Shown piece by piece: positions 49,912 through 60,986 of a stretch of DNA of 64,000 bases. Source of the stretch: Drosophila persimilis. Taxonomy: Eukaryota > Arthropoda > Insecta > Diptera > Drosophilidae. The stretch lies in assembly GCF_003286085.1 (NCBI RefSeq), contig NW_020825326.1, forward strand, positions 2,418,001 through 2,482,000. Reading direction: 5' to 3'. The translations under genes and the position numbers were made by a program. The notes under the pieces were generated by a model. That model had not been told where the DNA came from. It made no database searches and saw only the letters and a list, made by a program, of their open reading frames with translations. The first letter of the stretch is position 1, and each line of letters starts with the position of its first letter.

Positions 49912-51547
49912 TTGACACTGCAACTCAGAGATCACGTCGGGGTCACCACCACGGGCGTGGATCACGTGCCCACAAAGTTGAATCCTGCCGACATCATATC
50001 ACGTGGATCCACGCCCGCTGAACTAATGGATAGCAGCCTTTGGATCTCTGGACCACCATTCTTACGTCTTGAGAGCTCAGAGTGGCCTGCAGGCTTGCAA
50101 TTGCCGACCGATGTACCAGAACGTCGTCATGCAGCATTGGTTGTTTCAAACGAAAGGGATGTATCGTACGATTGCAAATTTCAAAACTCATAAGGGCAAT
50201 ACAGCAGCAACAATTTTCGGAAGAGATAAGGGCCCTCGCCAGCAAACAGGCCCTACCGCCAAAAAGCACGATGGCCTCACTGAATCCATTTCTGGATAGC
50301 TTTGGATTGCTGCGGGTTGGAGGCCGCCTCCAAAATGCCGAATTGGACTACGACGCGAGCAGCCGATCCTGCTTCCTAAGGGAAGGTTTCTCCATGCAGG
50401 AGCTCAAGGATTGCTCGGACTGCCTCGGCAAAAATTCTGGCCTATTGGTGGACGCAAATATGTTGCGGGAATCATTCGCAAATGTGTTAGATGTTTTCGT
50501 TTGAAGCCAGTGCTGAGGGAACATATCATGGGAAACTTGCCTGCGGATCGCGTAAGGACTAATCCAGCATTCCACACAACGGGCGTTGATTTTTGCGGAC
50601 CCTTTTATCACAAGTCGGAAGTCAGAAGCAGGCCTCCTATCAAATGTTACATCGCTGTTTTCGTATGCTTTAGCACCAAAGCAACTCATTTGGAAGTCGT
50701 TCGGGATCTATCTACAGAATCCTTTCTGGCAGCATTAAGGCGTTTTATAAGTCTACGTCCCAAACCTCGAATCATTTGGTCAGACAACGCAACAAATTTT
50801 GTAGGAGCAAAAAATGAGCTTTTGGAGCTTCGTCAAATGTTCCTCAGCGATCCTCATACGTCGGCTGTGTCACATCTCTGCGTTTCTAGTGGAATCGATT
50901 GGAAATTCATCCCCCCTCGCTCACCACATTTTGGGGGTTTGTGGGAGGCGGCTGTTAAAGCAGCTAAATATCATTTTCATCGCATCAGCGGGACTTACAT
51001 TTTTACTCTTGATGAAATTCAGACCTTGGCTTGTGAAATCTCTGCTTTGTTAAATTCCCGTCCGCTTTATGCAATTACAGAAAGTCCCGATGACCTAGAT
51101 GTGCTCACGCCAAACCACTTTCTCAATGGAGCCCCGAAAGCTGCATTCGACGAGCCAGATGTGACGCATCTCCGGGTCAACCTACTTAGTCGATGGCAGC
51201 GGCTGTGTCAAATGAAGCAGGCGTTTTGGAGAAAATGGAGCATGGCGTATCTTTCGATTCTTCAGGAGCGGAGCAAGTGGCGGTCATCGTCTCCCAACAT
51301 CAAGCTAGGAGCGCTAGTCATGATGAAGGAGGAAACGCTGCCACCATTAAGGTGGCCGCTTGGCCGCATTGAGAGCGTCATCCCAGGAAAAGATGGAACC
51401 ATCAAAGTAGCCGTCATCCGCACTCATAGAGGCCTTTTCAAGAGGGCCGTTGGAAAAATAGCGGTTCTGCCCCTTCAGGATGGCTCTGTTGAAAGCCTTT
51501 GCCTTCAAACGGGGGGTGAATGTTCGGAGCAGAACCCAGCCGATTAG
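49912..51547 (+). pseudogene. pol: BEL/Pao pol 3' part: RNase H end, integrase, DUF5641
   Basis: 49912-50193 reads VPTKLNPADIISRGSTPAEL (the end of RNase H in BEL pol). After two shifts comes SFGLLRVGGRLQNAELDYDA. From 50411 one long frame gives the integrase: KCVRCFRLKPVLREHIMGNL, TGVDFCGPFYHKSEV (first aspartate), PRIIWSDNATNFVGAKNEL (second), PHFGGLWEAAVKAAKYHF (glutamate), then the DUF5641 tail (LSRWQRLCQMKQAFWRKWS, LGRIESVIPGKDGTIKVAVI, RAVGKIAVLP). The frame reads into the 3' LTR and stops at 51545-51547 (CSEQNPAD-stop). Catalytic residues are all present; the upstream frame is broken. Confidence 0.85.
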
Positions 51548-51891
51548 TTGCTTACCAAATAGCACCAAATTCTTGGCCCTCAGCCGCATATTTTGTTTGT
51601 TACTTATGTCTATGTGACTCATTTGTTTGTTAAAGCTTTGCGCGTGCTTGCCCTGCGAAACGCTCTCTGCCAGCTCGCTCTTCGCTATCTCCGCTTTGCG
51701 TCTGCCTACCGAGGTCGGCCGAGCGAAGCTGCGCTCAGCGATCGGAGCGGCAATGTAAAGGGCAGGCAAGCCACACTTGCAATTTGGATGTCACGCATTA
51801 AAGAACATATCGCAATTTTATTTCTGCGCCGAGTTTTATTTAATTCGAATAACTAGTCGGCCGATTGGGGATAAAAAACATTATCTCCACA
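51521..51891 (+). repeat. BEL/Pao 3' LTR, 371 bp
   Basis: TGTTCGGAGC...ATTATCTCCACA, preceded by the purine-rich GGGGGGTGAA. Near-identical to the solo LTR at 28251-28622. The pol stop codon lies 25 bp inside the LTR. Confidence 0.9.
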
Positions 51892-51912
51892 ATTGGTTCG
51901 AATGAATCCATG

Positions 51913-52353
51913 CAGGCTCCGTTTTTCATTTACTTTTGCGGATTACGTTTTCAGCCAAAACGTATCGTTTTCGTTTTAAGGTTCTACAGTTTTCACATAT
52001 TTTTGCTGTTTGCACCAAAACGAAAATTGTTGTTGCCCTGGCCAATTTTTTTCGAGCCAAATTTGAGGTTGGGTTAAAAGAAAATTATTTATAAAGAAAA
52101 GTAAAGTTAAGTTACCCTGATATAGGTGTCAAGGTTATGTGAATGCACCAAAAAGTCAGATGACTTTTTTTTTTCCTTTTGCAATTAAGGTTCGTTTCGT
52201 TGTATAAAAAGCCGTTTACTTTTAATTTCGTCAACGAAAATGTTTTCGGTTTGAAAACGAATAAATCTTGCGGAATGTGAAAACGGGAGCCCCAAATTAT
52301 GTGTATTCAAAAGTAATTCGGAAAACTTTTGTGAATGTGCAAAACGGAGCCTG
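51913..52353. mobile_element. possible non-autonomous element, 441 bp, 13-bp terminal inverted repeats
   Basis: Left end CAGGCTCCGTTTT at 51913 and right end AAAACGGAGCCTG at 52353 are perfect reverse complements. The interior is AT-rich with several partial TTTTCGTTTT/AAAACGAAAA inverted motifs and no coding sequence. The flanking 8 bp do not match (AATCCATG and GCCGATTG), so no target duplication is seen. Confidence 0.45.
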
Positions 52354-52515
52354 GCCGATTGTGTTATATTTACCTTAACACAATTATCATCAATGCAGCC
52401 AACTTGATAGCGCGGGCGAGCGGTGTGCTGACTGGACGGCACTTTCTCATGCCATATGTTTTTTTTTTATTCTGTATTAACTCCTTAATTTTATAAGCCT
52501 AGGACTTAACTATAG

Positions 52516-54860
52516 CTAGACAGGGAGCTGTGTTAAGTTGGAGAGAACGGCAGGAAGTTCCGGGTCTCTGCGGAACAGCCGCCAAGTCCGAAAGCCGCAG
52601 CAGATTCGGAGCACGCAGAGGCGATGAGTGGCTTTTACGTCCCTAGCGTAACTGGGTACTTTAATGCTATCCGCCCATATGTCTGCTGCGTAGGTCATGG
52701 CTGAGCGGACTACGCTAGTCAGCAGAATCCTCCTCTCCTGCTTCGGGCCACGAGTGTTTAGCAGTATCGGAACAGCGCCCGACTCGTGTTTGCTGCTTTC
52801 TCCTGGACGTAGCTTATGTGTTCTCGGAAACTGAGCCTGGTGTCGATCATCACGCCCAGATACCGAATGGCTCGTTTCGACGATAATCTCTGGTCGCCAA
52901 CCCTGATGTGAGCGGTCTCCACAGTCGAACGGGTGCTCACCAGCACTGCCTCAGTTTTATGAGCGGCTAGCTCTAGTCCCGCAGAACGGAGCCAGTCTGC
53001 AATCAGCTGGATTGCGGTGTCGCAATTTGTTTCGACGACGTCCAGGTGCTTGGCTACCACCGTCAGGGTGACATCATCTGCGTAGCAGGTTAGCTGACAT
53101 CCGCCTGGGAGTGCTAATCTCATGACACCATCGTAGGCAATGTTCCATAGGAGAGGACCCATCACTGATCCTTGGGGAATGCCTACCGTTATGCCGTGAG
53201 ACTGCCCGCCGGCCGCCGTATTGTACTCCAGCAGTCTCCCCTCGAAGTAGCTACGAACGATTGCCTGTAGGTATTGGGGTACACCGCGCCGGTTCAGTGA
53301 GTCCAAGATGCACTCCCACTTTACCGAGTTGAAGGCGTTCCTGATGTCTAGGGTGACAATCAGGCAGTATTCCTTCTTGCCGCCCTTCCATCGAGTTCCC
53401 TCCACTTCCTTGGAGGCTATCTCAACTATCCTGCCTAGGGCGTCCGTTGACTTCCCTCTCCTGAAACCGTATTGGTTTGGTGATAGTCCTCCCGCAACCT
53501 CGACAGCGTTGTCCAGTCTTCTGCGTCCGTTGTGTTGCGACTTCCACTACGATGGAAATAGTCCTTCCCGCAGGCACTGCGTGAATGCCTTAGCGAACTC
53601 GTGCGGGTTGTATGCCATCGCCAGTTTTACCGCACGGTTGGGGATTCCATCAGGGCCTGGAGCCTTCTTGGCCTTTAAGCTTCGGGCCAGGGCGACGATT
53701 TCGTCCTCCGTGACTGGTTCGACCGTATGTGAAGGCGACGGCACTGATGGCGAGGCCGTGAGCCCCAGATGGGAACAATACCTCAACAATAGACCGCAGT
53801 TGGACTGGGTCAGACGGCGACCCCGCGTTGCTGCCATGAATTCGATTCATCACCGTCTTGTAGGCACGTCCCCACGGATCCTTCTCGGCTGAGTCGCAAA
53901 ACTGCAGGAAGCACTCCCGCTTGTTCTCCTTGATAGCGTTCTTTAGGGCTTTTCTAGCTCCGCAGTACTCTGCCTGTAGCCTTGGACAGCTAGTGCCGCT
54001 GCTTCTGCGGGCCCGTTGATAGCCCCTTCTAGCTGACAGGCAGGTGCGTCTGGCCTCCCGGATCTCGTCATTCCACCAATAGGTCGGCGACTGCTTACCC
54101 TTGAATGGCCTCTTGCGACTCATACTGGCATCGCATGCGAGCAGTAGGGATTCCAAAAGCTGGTTGACCATCTGTTGAGCTGAGCCTCCGACCTCCATAT
54201 GCCTCAACGCCTCCAAGAACCTTGGAATCCGCATTGATTCGGGGTTGAAGGCTGCTCTCCGGCTTTTTTGCGGGGCCCTGGTCGGTCTGCATCCACCTTC
54301 TCCGCCTATCGAGAACACCACTGCCTCGTGGTTGCTGGCCGTGTAGTGGTTCCCCAGGCACCAGGTGGACAGAGGGGAAAGGCTACTAGAGGTGAATGTA
54401 AGGTCGATGACTGACCCAGCGCCACCCCTGTTGAAGGTATTCGCGGTCCCCTGGTTCAATAGTACTACGTCCAACGCAGCGAATGAACGTCCAGCAGCGA
54501 ATGTCCCTTGGATATGGCATCCGAGCTGCTGCTTCTGGAGATGACGACTCAGGCTTGGCGGGAGATAGCAACTGTAAATCCATAAGTTCCCCAGTTTCGC
54601 CCTGACGAAATGTCGGAACTCAGCGCACACTGAAGGCCGTAGAGGAGGCTTACCGCAGGCCCATATTGCTGCTTTGCCTGAGGAGCTTTGGACCCAGAAT
54701 CCATCCTCGAGGGATATGTAGGGTTTACTAATTATGGCAACGTCCGATCTCATTTCGCGCACCGACTGAGAGAGCAGGTCTGTGGCAGCCTCGGAATGAT
54801 TTAGGTTTATTTGGTAAAACCTAACCATGTCCAGCGTAGTGACTTGTCTTTTTTTTGGCT
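52516..54860 (-). pseudogene. R1-clade ORF2: endonuclease and reverse transcriptase, frameshifted
   Basis: The endonuclease starts near 54840 with MVRFYQINLNHSEAATDLLS, then DVAIISKPYISLEDGFWVQS (the usual E is K) and SGKAAIWACGK. The LDVVLLNQGTANTFNRGG and GSVIDLTFTSSSL blocks and NHEAVVFSIGG (SDH replaced by SNH) follow. Linker, then ALARSLKAKKAPGPDGIPNR in another frame, then a gap. RT 53405-52758: IVTLDIRNAFNSVKWECILD, GITVGIPQGSVMGPLLWNIA and LTCYADDVTLTVV with both aspartates, AAHKTEAVLVST, IRYLGVMIDTRLSFREHI. A C-terminal piece, MTYAADIWADSIK, runs to 52516. Several frameshifts and endonuclease active-site changes make it dead. Confidence 0.78.
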
Positions 54861-55582
54861 TGCCATGCCACTTTAACAATTCCGACGGAGAGCACCTTCG
54901 TCGCAAGGGTCGCCGGCAAGCAAATAATAGCCCGCTGGGTGCCACCAAAGCCTGGGCGCAAACTCTTAATAGCGTCCGCATCGAGAGTAATGCCCATTTG
55001 CTCGCTGAAGGCCTTCCTCACGTCCGTCGTGGTAGCCATCTTGCCCAAGTCGACCATCTCTAGCCTCGTCTGCGGGGTGAGTGCTCGCGCCTCCACCTTG
55101 CTACCTAGGACAGTGCCTATGTCCTCGCGAAGCAGCTGTGCGGTCTCTTCCGTTGCGTCTTTAAGCTCCAATAGAAGAGAGCCTTTGGCTGTGCGCTTCA
55201 CTCTGATCAAACTCTCACCTACCTTCTTCGTCTTCTCGCTCTGGTTGCGGGTGACGAGGTTTAGGATCTCCGAATAAGTCATTTCCTCTTTTGGCTCGAT
55301 TATAATGACATCCGGACGGGGCCTTGCCTTCCGAGCGTGCTTCTCCCATTCACCTTCGGTAGGTGCAGCTGTTTCGGTCTTCCTTGCCGGGTGTTCGTGG
55401 GACTGTGACGTGGGGTGGCCACTCATTCTGTTTCTCCGCTTCGGCGAGCTCATCGTCGGCTTGTCCAGCTTCCTTTTCGGCGCATCGTGTTGAGGGGAGC
55501 ACTGCGTCTCCTGATCACGCCGCTCCACCCTCTCCTTCCTCTGAGACTTTGCGTCGAAGCTGTGAAGCGCGGACTTTTGCAT
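54821..55582 (-). pseudogene. R1-clade ORF1 (Gag-like), C-terminus lost
   Basis: From the ATG at 55582, MQKSALHSFDAKSQRKERVE, a basic low-complexity N-terminus, then KPTMSSPKRRNRMSGHP and RPRPDVIIIEPKEEMTYSEI. The conserved domain of R1-clade ORF1 follows: LNLVTRNQSEKTKKVGESLI, RVKRTAKGSLLLELKDATEE, LTPQTRLEMVDLGKMATTTD and RPGFGGTQRAIICLPATLAT. The usual C-terminal CCHC knuckles are missing: after VGIVKVAWQ the frame enters unrelated residues and stops at 54821, overlapping ORF2. The same frame stays open upstream through the antisense of the adjoining LTR to 56005. Confidence 0.75.
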
Positions 55583-55591
55583 CCTCACCAC

Positions 55592-56468
55592 CACGGTTCC
55601 CACAGGCCGAGTGCGACCAAAAGCACAGCCGGATAAAGGCGGGGGGACGGTCGGATAAAAGCTGATGGCTGGCCGGATAAGGCGAAGGTCAGTCCAGATA
55701 CCCACGGTTATCCGGATGCGGCGAAGAGGCCAAGGGCCCCGAGAGGAGAAGTGTCCTGCTCTCGGAGAGAGAGACACGCGAGAGGCAAAGGAGACGGCGG
55801 GATCGGGCCGGCAGTGATCTGACGCATGACCAAATAAGGGCATGGGATCACGCCACCGGCCAGGCCTCGTTACGAAGGCCGTGGAAACCAGGAGACGGCG
55901 ATGGAAAACTACCGACGCCGAGCCGGGGCATGGCAAGGGGCTATAAAAGGAGGCTGCGGCGTCGAAGCGGGTCTCTTTCCCGTGGATAAGTGATTGCGCG
56001 CGCACGTTGAAGCCCGGTCGAAACGTAAGAGTGATACCCGGTACGGTTCAAAGAAGTGCAGTGAAGTGTAGCAACAGGCAGACAGGCCCCGCCTGCCCCC
56101 AGAGTAAGTCTAAATTAAGAGGAGATCCCCGTTCGCCAGCGGAAGCTAAGAGGGGAGTGCGAGACGTGGAGTGCGGATTTGAGTGGCGGGCCAAAGCAAT
56201 AGCGGAGGTCAATTTGCCCCAATCAGTAGCCTCAACGCTGCCACACCCGACGAGAGCCCACGTGTGCTGGAGATCCGTAGATAAGTGAAATTGTAACATC
56301 TAGCCCTAAGTCCTAATAGAATTGCGAATAAAGCGAAATTCAAGTAAAGAAAAGGAAGGTCTTATCATTTGTCGTTGGGGGCAACAATAAAAATACGCTG
56401 CGGCGAATCTGCCGACCGCTGAGCGAGCCCAGCAAACTCAAGTGAGCCCAAAAAGCAGGTTCGTTACA
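55592..56468 (+). repeat. LTR4, 5' LTR of gypsy copy 3, first bases missing
   Basis: Begins at about GGTTCCCACAGGCCGAG, without the TGTGAGGAACCGC end, directly fused to the R1-clade element. Otherwise it is full length, with TATAAAA at 55942-55948, GTAAGT at 56104-56109 and the terminal GTTCGTTACA. Loss of the terminal bases removes the integrase recognition end. Confidence 0.85.
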
Positions 56469-56470
56469 AC

Positions 56471-56488
56471 TGGCGCCCAACGTGGGGC
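56471..56488 (+). other. tRNA-Lys primer-binding site, copy 3
   Basis: TGGCGCCCAACGTGGGGC, identical to copy 2. Confidence 0.88.
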
Positions 56489-56537
56489 CTACAACGACAA
56501 ATAGTAGGACAAAGGGAGGGAAAATATATACGAGAGA

Positions 56538-58020
56538 ATGGGGAAGGGACAATGGATCCACCGGTTGAGAAAGGAGGAGCTTGTCAAATGCGGCCACGCC
56601 TTCGGCGTGCGGCTGGAGGGCACCGTGGACGAAATGAGAAGAACATTTAAGGAATGGATGAGGGAACACGAGGATGAGGCAGAGTGGGCCGATCTGATTG
56701 AGGTATGGGAGTGTCGGGCGGACAGGTCCTCGCCGACACCCCGGGCGGACGACAAACAAGCCGCGTACGAGCACCTAGCACCCCCACCCGGCGCAGCCGC
56801 GCCGGCGCTGTGGAGGTCCCCAGTCGACATACAAAGAGAATTGATCGCGAGTCTCTCAGTGCCAATACCGGAACGCTCACACACAGGGACGCCTAGCAGG
56901 TCCCACCACCCAGGAAGGGATCGAAGCCGAGAAACCGAAAGAGGGAGAACCGAACCAGCCACCATACGGCCAGCACACCTGGACTACGCTAGAGTGGCGA
57001 AACAGGTGAGAGAGTGGTCGTTCCGGTTCGACGGTACGACGAAGCCTCTCGAGTTCTTGGAGCAGGTCGAGTGGTCCGCCGAGACGTACGGTCTGGATCC
57101 GGATCTGATCCCAAGGGCGATGCCGGAGCTGCTAAAAGGGCGGGCGCTGATGTGGTTCGTGGCGAACCAGCTTCCAGGCTTACTTTCTGCCTCGGGGATA
57201 TTTTGAGAAGTTGCTGCAGGAAGTGAGGATGCGGAAACAGAAGTGGGGCGAGCCATTCAAAGAGTATATGGTAGAGATGCAGACACTTATGCGACCCCTG
57301 AAATGTCCCCAAGAAGAGCAAACGGAGTTGATTCGGGAGAATAGCATGCCCGATCTGAGAGCGTATATGAGACCACACCGGTGCAAGGATCTCGACACCA
57401 TGATGGAACTGGCAGACGAGTTCGAGGCGCTGGAAAGGGACCGCCTAGAGTTCCAACGGGAGAATCCAACCGTGAAAGCCCGGGCAGCGAATCCCTTCCA
57501 CAAGCCGGCCGAGACGACGGCATGTCGGCGATACAAAGACGGCCCGCTGGAGGAGGCAGCACGGGAGGAAAGGGGAGCGCGTGGCCTCTTGCCGACACCG
57601 ACCAACGGCAATATCGAGAATGGATATGTCAAGAATCCGGCCCAGGCGTGCCGAAGATGTGGGAGCGCGGATCATTGGAGCCGGGAGTGCAACGGCCGAC
57701 CGCTCACCTACTGCTGGAGATGCGGAAAAGTGGGCATCTCGGCATGGCAGTGCTGCAGGAAGACGCCCCGCGACCCACGCCGCGGAGGGCCGTGCCAGGG
57801 TCGCAAGAAACGGTCCCTCAAGCCTAGTCGGCAGGCTGATCAGCGAGGAGGAGCAGTTATCCGCAGTAGTGGAGGTCGCGGGCATGGAGCTGCAAGCCAC
57901 GGTGGATACAGGAGCCACCAGCAGTTTCGTGAGCCGCGAACTGGCGGACCGACTGAAGGGGAGGCGTGGCGGCCGGGAGGCGGCGGCAAGGAAAAGGGTG
58001 AGGTTGGCGGATGGCCATAG
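56538..58020 (+). pseudogene. gag: gypsy copy 3 gag, frameshifted by a 37-nt deletion
   Basis: Starts MGKGQWIHRLRKEELVKCGH. The codon that is amber in copies 1 and 2 is TGG here (56811-56813), so the N-terminal region reads through. A 37-nt deletion at about 57165 shifts the frame. From 57195 the gag frame continues: LMRPLKCPQEEQTELIRENS, MMELADEFEALERDRLEFQR, then the knuckles CRRCGSADHWSRECN (canonical CX2CX4HX4C) and CWRCGKVGISAWQC (His replaced by Ile). The slippery heptamer is absent, so the gag frame runs on to a stop at 58018-58020 instead of stopping just after the knuckles. Confidence 0.83.
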
Positions 58021-60986
58021 CCAGGAGGTCACGTGCCAGATTGAAACGAAGGTAGGCCTTGGGAACAAGGAGATCCCAATGGTGCCACTCGTATTGCCGG
58101 GTGTGATTGATGAGTTAGTGTTGGGATGGGATTTCCTCCGCGCGGTCGGGGCAGTGGTGACCTGTGCAGGACACAGGGTGGTGATCCCTGCCCAAGATCG
58201 GAAACGAGGAGGCCAGGAGGAAAGACTGTCCGTGGCGAAGGCCGAAGCTAGAGACACAGTTCCGGAGTACGACAACAAAACGGACACGACCCTAAGAATG
58301 GCCGCCAGAGAGGTGTCAGAGAGCAGGAGGCGGAATGAGGGGGCGAGGGAAGAGCCAGTGGAGGACTTCTTGGCCCGAGAGTTGGAGGCATTTTCCAAGA
58401 AATGTGGCGGTGCACACAATCACCATGAGTGATCCGCAACCGATTAAGCAAAGATATTACCCAAAGAACCCCAAAATGCAGGCCGAAATTAACCAGAAAG
58501 TGGACGAACTATTAGAAATGGGATGCATAGAGCCGTCAAAGAGCCCCTACAGTTCGCCTATAGTGATGGTGAAGAAGAAAAATAGCAAGTGGACATTGTG
58601 CGTAGACTTTCGTCAAGTAAACGCGAGATCAGTAAAGGACGAATACCCAATGCCCAGGATCGATTACATACTCGATCAACTGCGGGAAGCGAAATTCATA
58701 AGTAGCCTGGATCTGAAGGATGGATATTGGCAGATTCCCCTGGCCGAGAGCAGCCGGCCGATCACGGCGTTCACGGTGCCCGGAAAGGGGCTATACCAAT
58801 GGAAGGTGATGCCGTTTGGGTTACACTCCGCGTCGGCCACCTTTCAACGGGCATTAGACCAAGTGATAGGGACAGAAATGATGCCGCACGCATTCGCGTA
58901 CCAGGATGACATAGTGGTCATCGGGCGAACAGAGGAAGAACACCGAAGAAACCTGAAAGAGGTGTTTCGACGGCTGCGCTTGGCTAACTTGCGGCTGAAT
59001 GCAGACAAGTGCGAGTTCTTTAGGAAAGAGCTGCGGTATCTGGGCCACAAGATGACCGGCGAGGGGATATGTACAGACCCCGAGAAAGTCGCAACCATAG
59101 CCGAACTGAAACCGCCGACAAATGTCAAGGAGCTGAGACAGGAGCTGGGAGTGCCCTCATGGTACCGGAGGTTCGTGCCCGACTTCGCCACCCTCGTGCA
59201 GCCACTCACCGGGCTCCTCAAGAAGAAGACGGAATGGGTCTGGACCCGGGAACGGCAGGAAGCGTTCGAGGAGGTGAAGAAACGACTAGTGGCGGACCCG
59301 GTGCTGGCGTGCCCCGACTTCTCGAAGAAATTCATCCTGCAGACAGACGCCAGTGATTACGGACTGGGCGCGATTCTCACGCAGGAGACGGAAAGGGGAG
59401 AGCGGGTAATATCATATGCTAGCAGGACGCTAAACGGACCCCAAAGGAACTATTCGGCGACGGAGAAAGAATGTCTGGCCATTGTATGGGCCATCCGCCG
59501 GTTGAGGCCATACTTGGAAGGTTATCACTTCAAGGTGGTCACGGACCACATGGCTCTGAAATGGTTAAATAGCATAGAAAGTCCGTCGGGAAGAGTGGCG
59601 AGATGGGCATTAGAGTTACAGCAGTACGACTTTGAAGTCGCGTACAGGAAAGGACAGCTCAACGTGGTAGCCGACGCACTCTCCCGACAACCGGTGGAGG
59701 AGCGAGGCCGTCGGATAAGAAATGAGGAGGGAACACAGCCAGTAGGCGAGCCGCCCTGCAAGTGGTTAGAGGGCATGACCGAAAAGATCAGAAAAGAATC
59801 CCCAAAGTACCCCGACTATGTGGAGAAGGGGGGAAACTTGTACCGGCACATTCCTCACCGGGCCGGGAGCGAAGAAGTCGCCTCGTGGAAGTTATGTGTG
59901 CCGAAATATGCCCGAGAAAGGGTTTTAAAGGAGAGCCACGATAACCCGGAAGCAGGCCACGCCGGCGGAAGGAGAACCGCGGCACGGGTGGCGGCAAGAT
60001 ATTACTGGCCGGGGATGTACAGGGACGTGAGGGCCTACGTGCGGAAGTGCGAACTATGTCTTCGTTTTAAGCCAAGTCAGCTACAAGCGGCAGGGGAAAT
60101 GTTGACACAGGTACCGGAAGAACCATGGGCAACGGTATGCGCGGACTTTGTGGGTCCTCTGCCGAGGTCGAAGCATGGGAACTCGATGCTGTTGGTGCTA
60201 GTGGATCGATTCTCAAAGTGGACCGAGTTGGTGCCGCTGAGGAAGGCCACAGCCGAGGCACTAATAAAGGCCTGTCGAGAGCGCATAATAGCCCGTTTTG
60301 GGGCGCCCAAAGTCTTCATTACGAACAATGGGGTGCAGTTTGCAGGCAGGGCATTTAAAAGATTTCTGGAGCAGCTAGGAGTCCGCCACCAGTTTACGGC
60401 GCCATACACGCCGCAAGAGAATCCGACAGAGCGAACGAACAGAACGATAAAGACCATGATCGCTCAGTTCACCGAGGGTGATCAAAGGTGTTGGGACGAA
60501 AAATGGCCGGAGCTAATGCTGGCCATGAATTCGGGAGTGTCGGATAGAACTGGATATTCACCGGCGTTCGTGGTGCAAGGAAGGGAACCCCGGCTGCCAA
60601 AGGCCCTATATGACGAGGAGACGGTAGGCACGGGACAAGGCACAGAGACGCCGGATGAAAATGCGAAGAAGTTAAAAGAGCTGTTTCAGTTGGTTCGACG
60701 AAACAAGGAAAGGGCACCCCATGATCAGGCCAGGCACTACAACCTGAGAAGAAGACCGTGGAGACCCAAAGTGGGAGAGGTCGTATGGGCCAAACAGCCC
60801 AACCTGTCCAATGCGGCGGAGGGATTCTCCGCGAAGCTGGCACCAAGGTACGATGGGCCATACCAGATAGAGGACTTTATATCCCCCGTTATCTGCAACC
60901 TAAGAAAGGAGGGCGACAGGAAGAAGAGAACGGCTCACATACCAGATCTGAAACCCCAACCCGAGGAGCGAGAGACGCAGGGGTGA
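57780..60986 (+). pseudogene. pol: gypsy copy 3 pol: protease, RT, RNase H, integrase; one frameshift, integrase mutated
   Basis: The protease frame (to about 58400) has VDTGATSSFVSRELADRL. A short deletion near 58400 shifts the frame. From there to 60986 it is open: the RT with SSLDLKDGYWQIPL and FAYQDDIVVIG; RNase H with FILQTDASDYGLGAILTQ, ATEKECLAIVWAI and VVTDHMALKW; integrase with the HAGGRRTAARVAARYYWP and CELCLRF zinc region, CADFVGPLPRS (first aspartate), FITNNGVQF where the second catalytic aspartate is asparagine (60324-60326), and PYTPQENPTERTNRT with the glutamate. It ends with the GPYQIEDFISPVICNLR C-terminal domain. Finger residues also differ from copy 2 (NSKWT against NGKWR). 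Confidence 0.88.

Larger units (their letters stand above)
52459..55591 (-). mobile_element. R1-clade non-LTR retrotransposon
   Basis: Read on the minus strand: ORF1 from 55582, ORF2 with endonuclease and RT, then a 3' UTR ending in a poly(A) tail (a T run at 52459-52468 on the plus strand). The 5' side meets the truncated LTR of gypsy copy 3 at 55592, ten bases before the ORF1 start codon. The EPY...AAIWACG style endonuclease and the RT motifs fit R1-clade elements. It is not in 28S rDNA, so it is not R1 itself. Confidence 0.75.
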
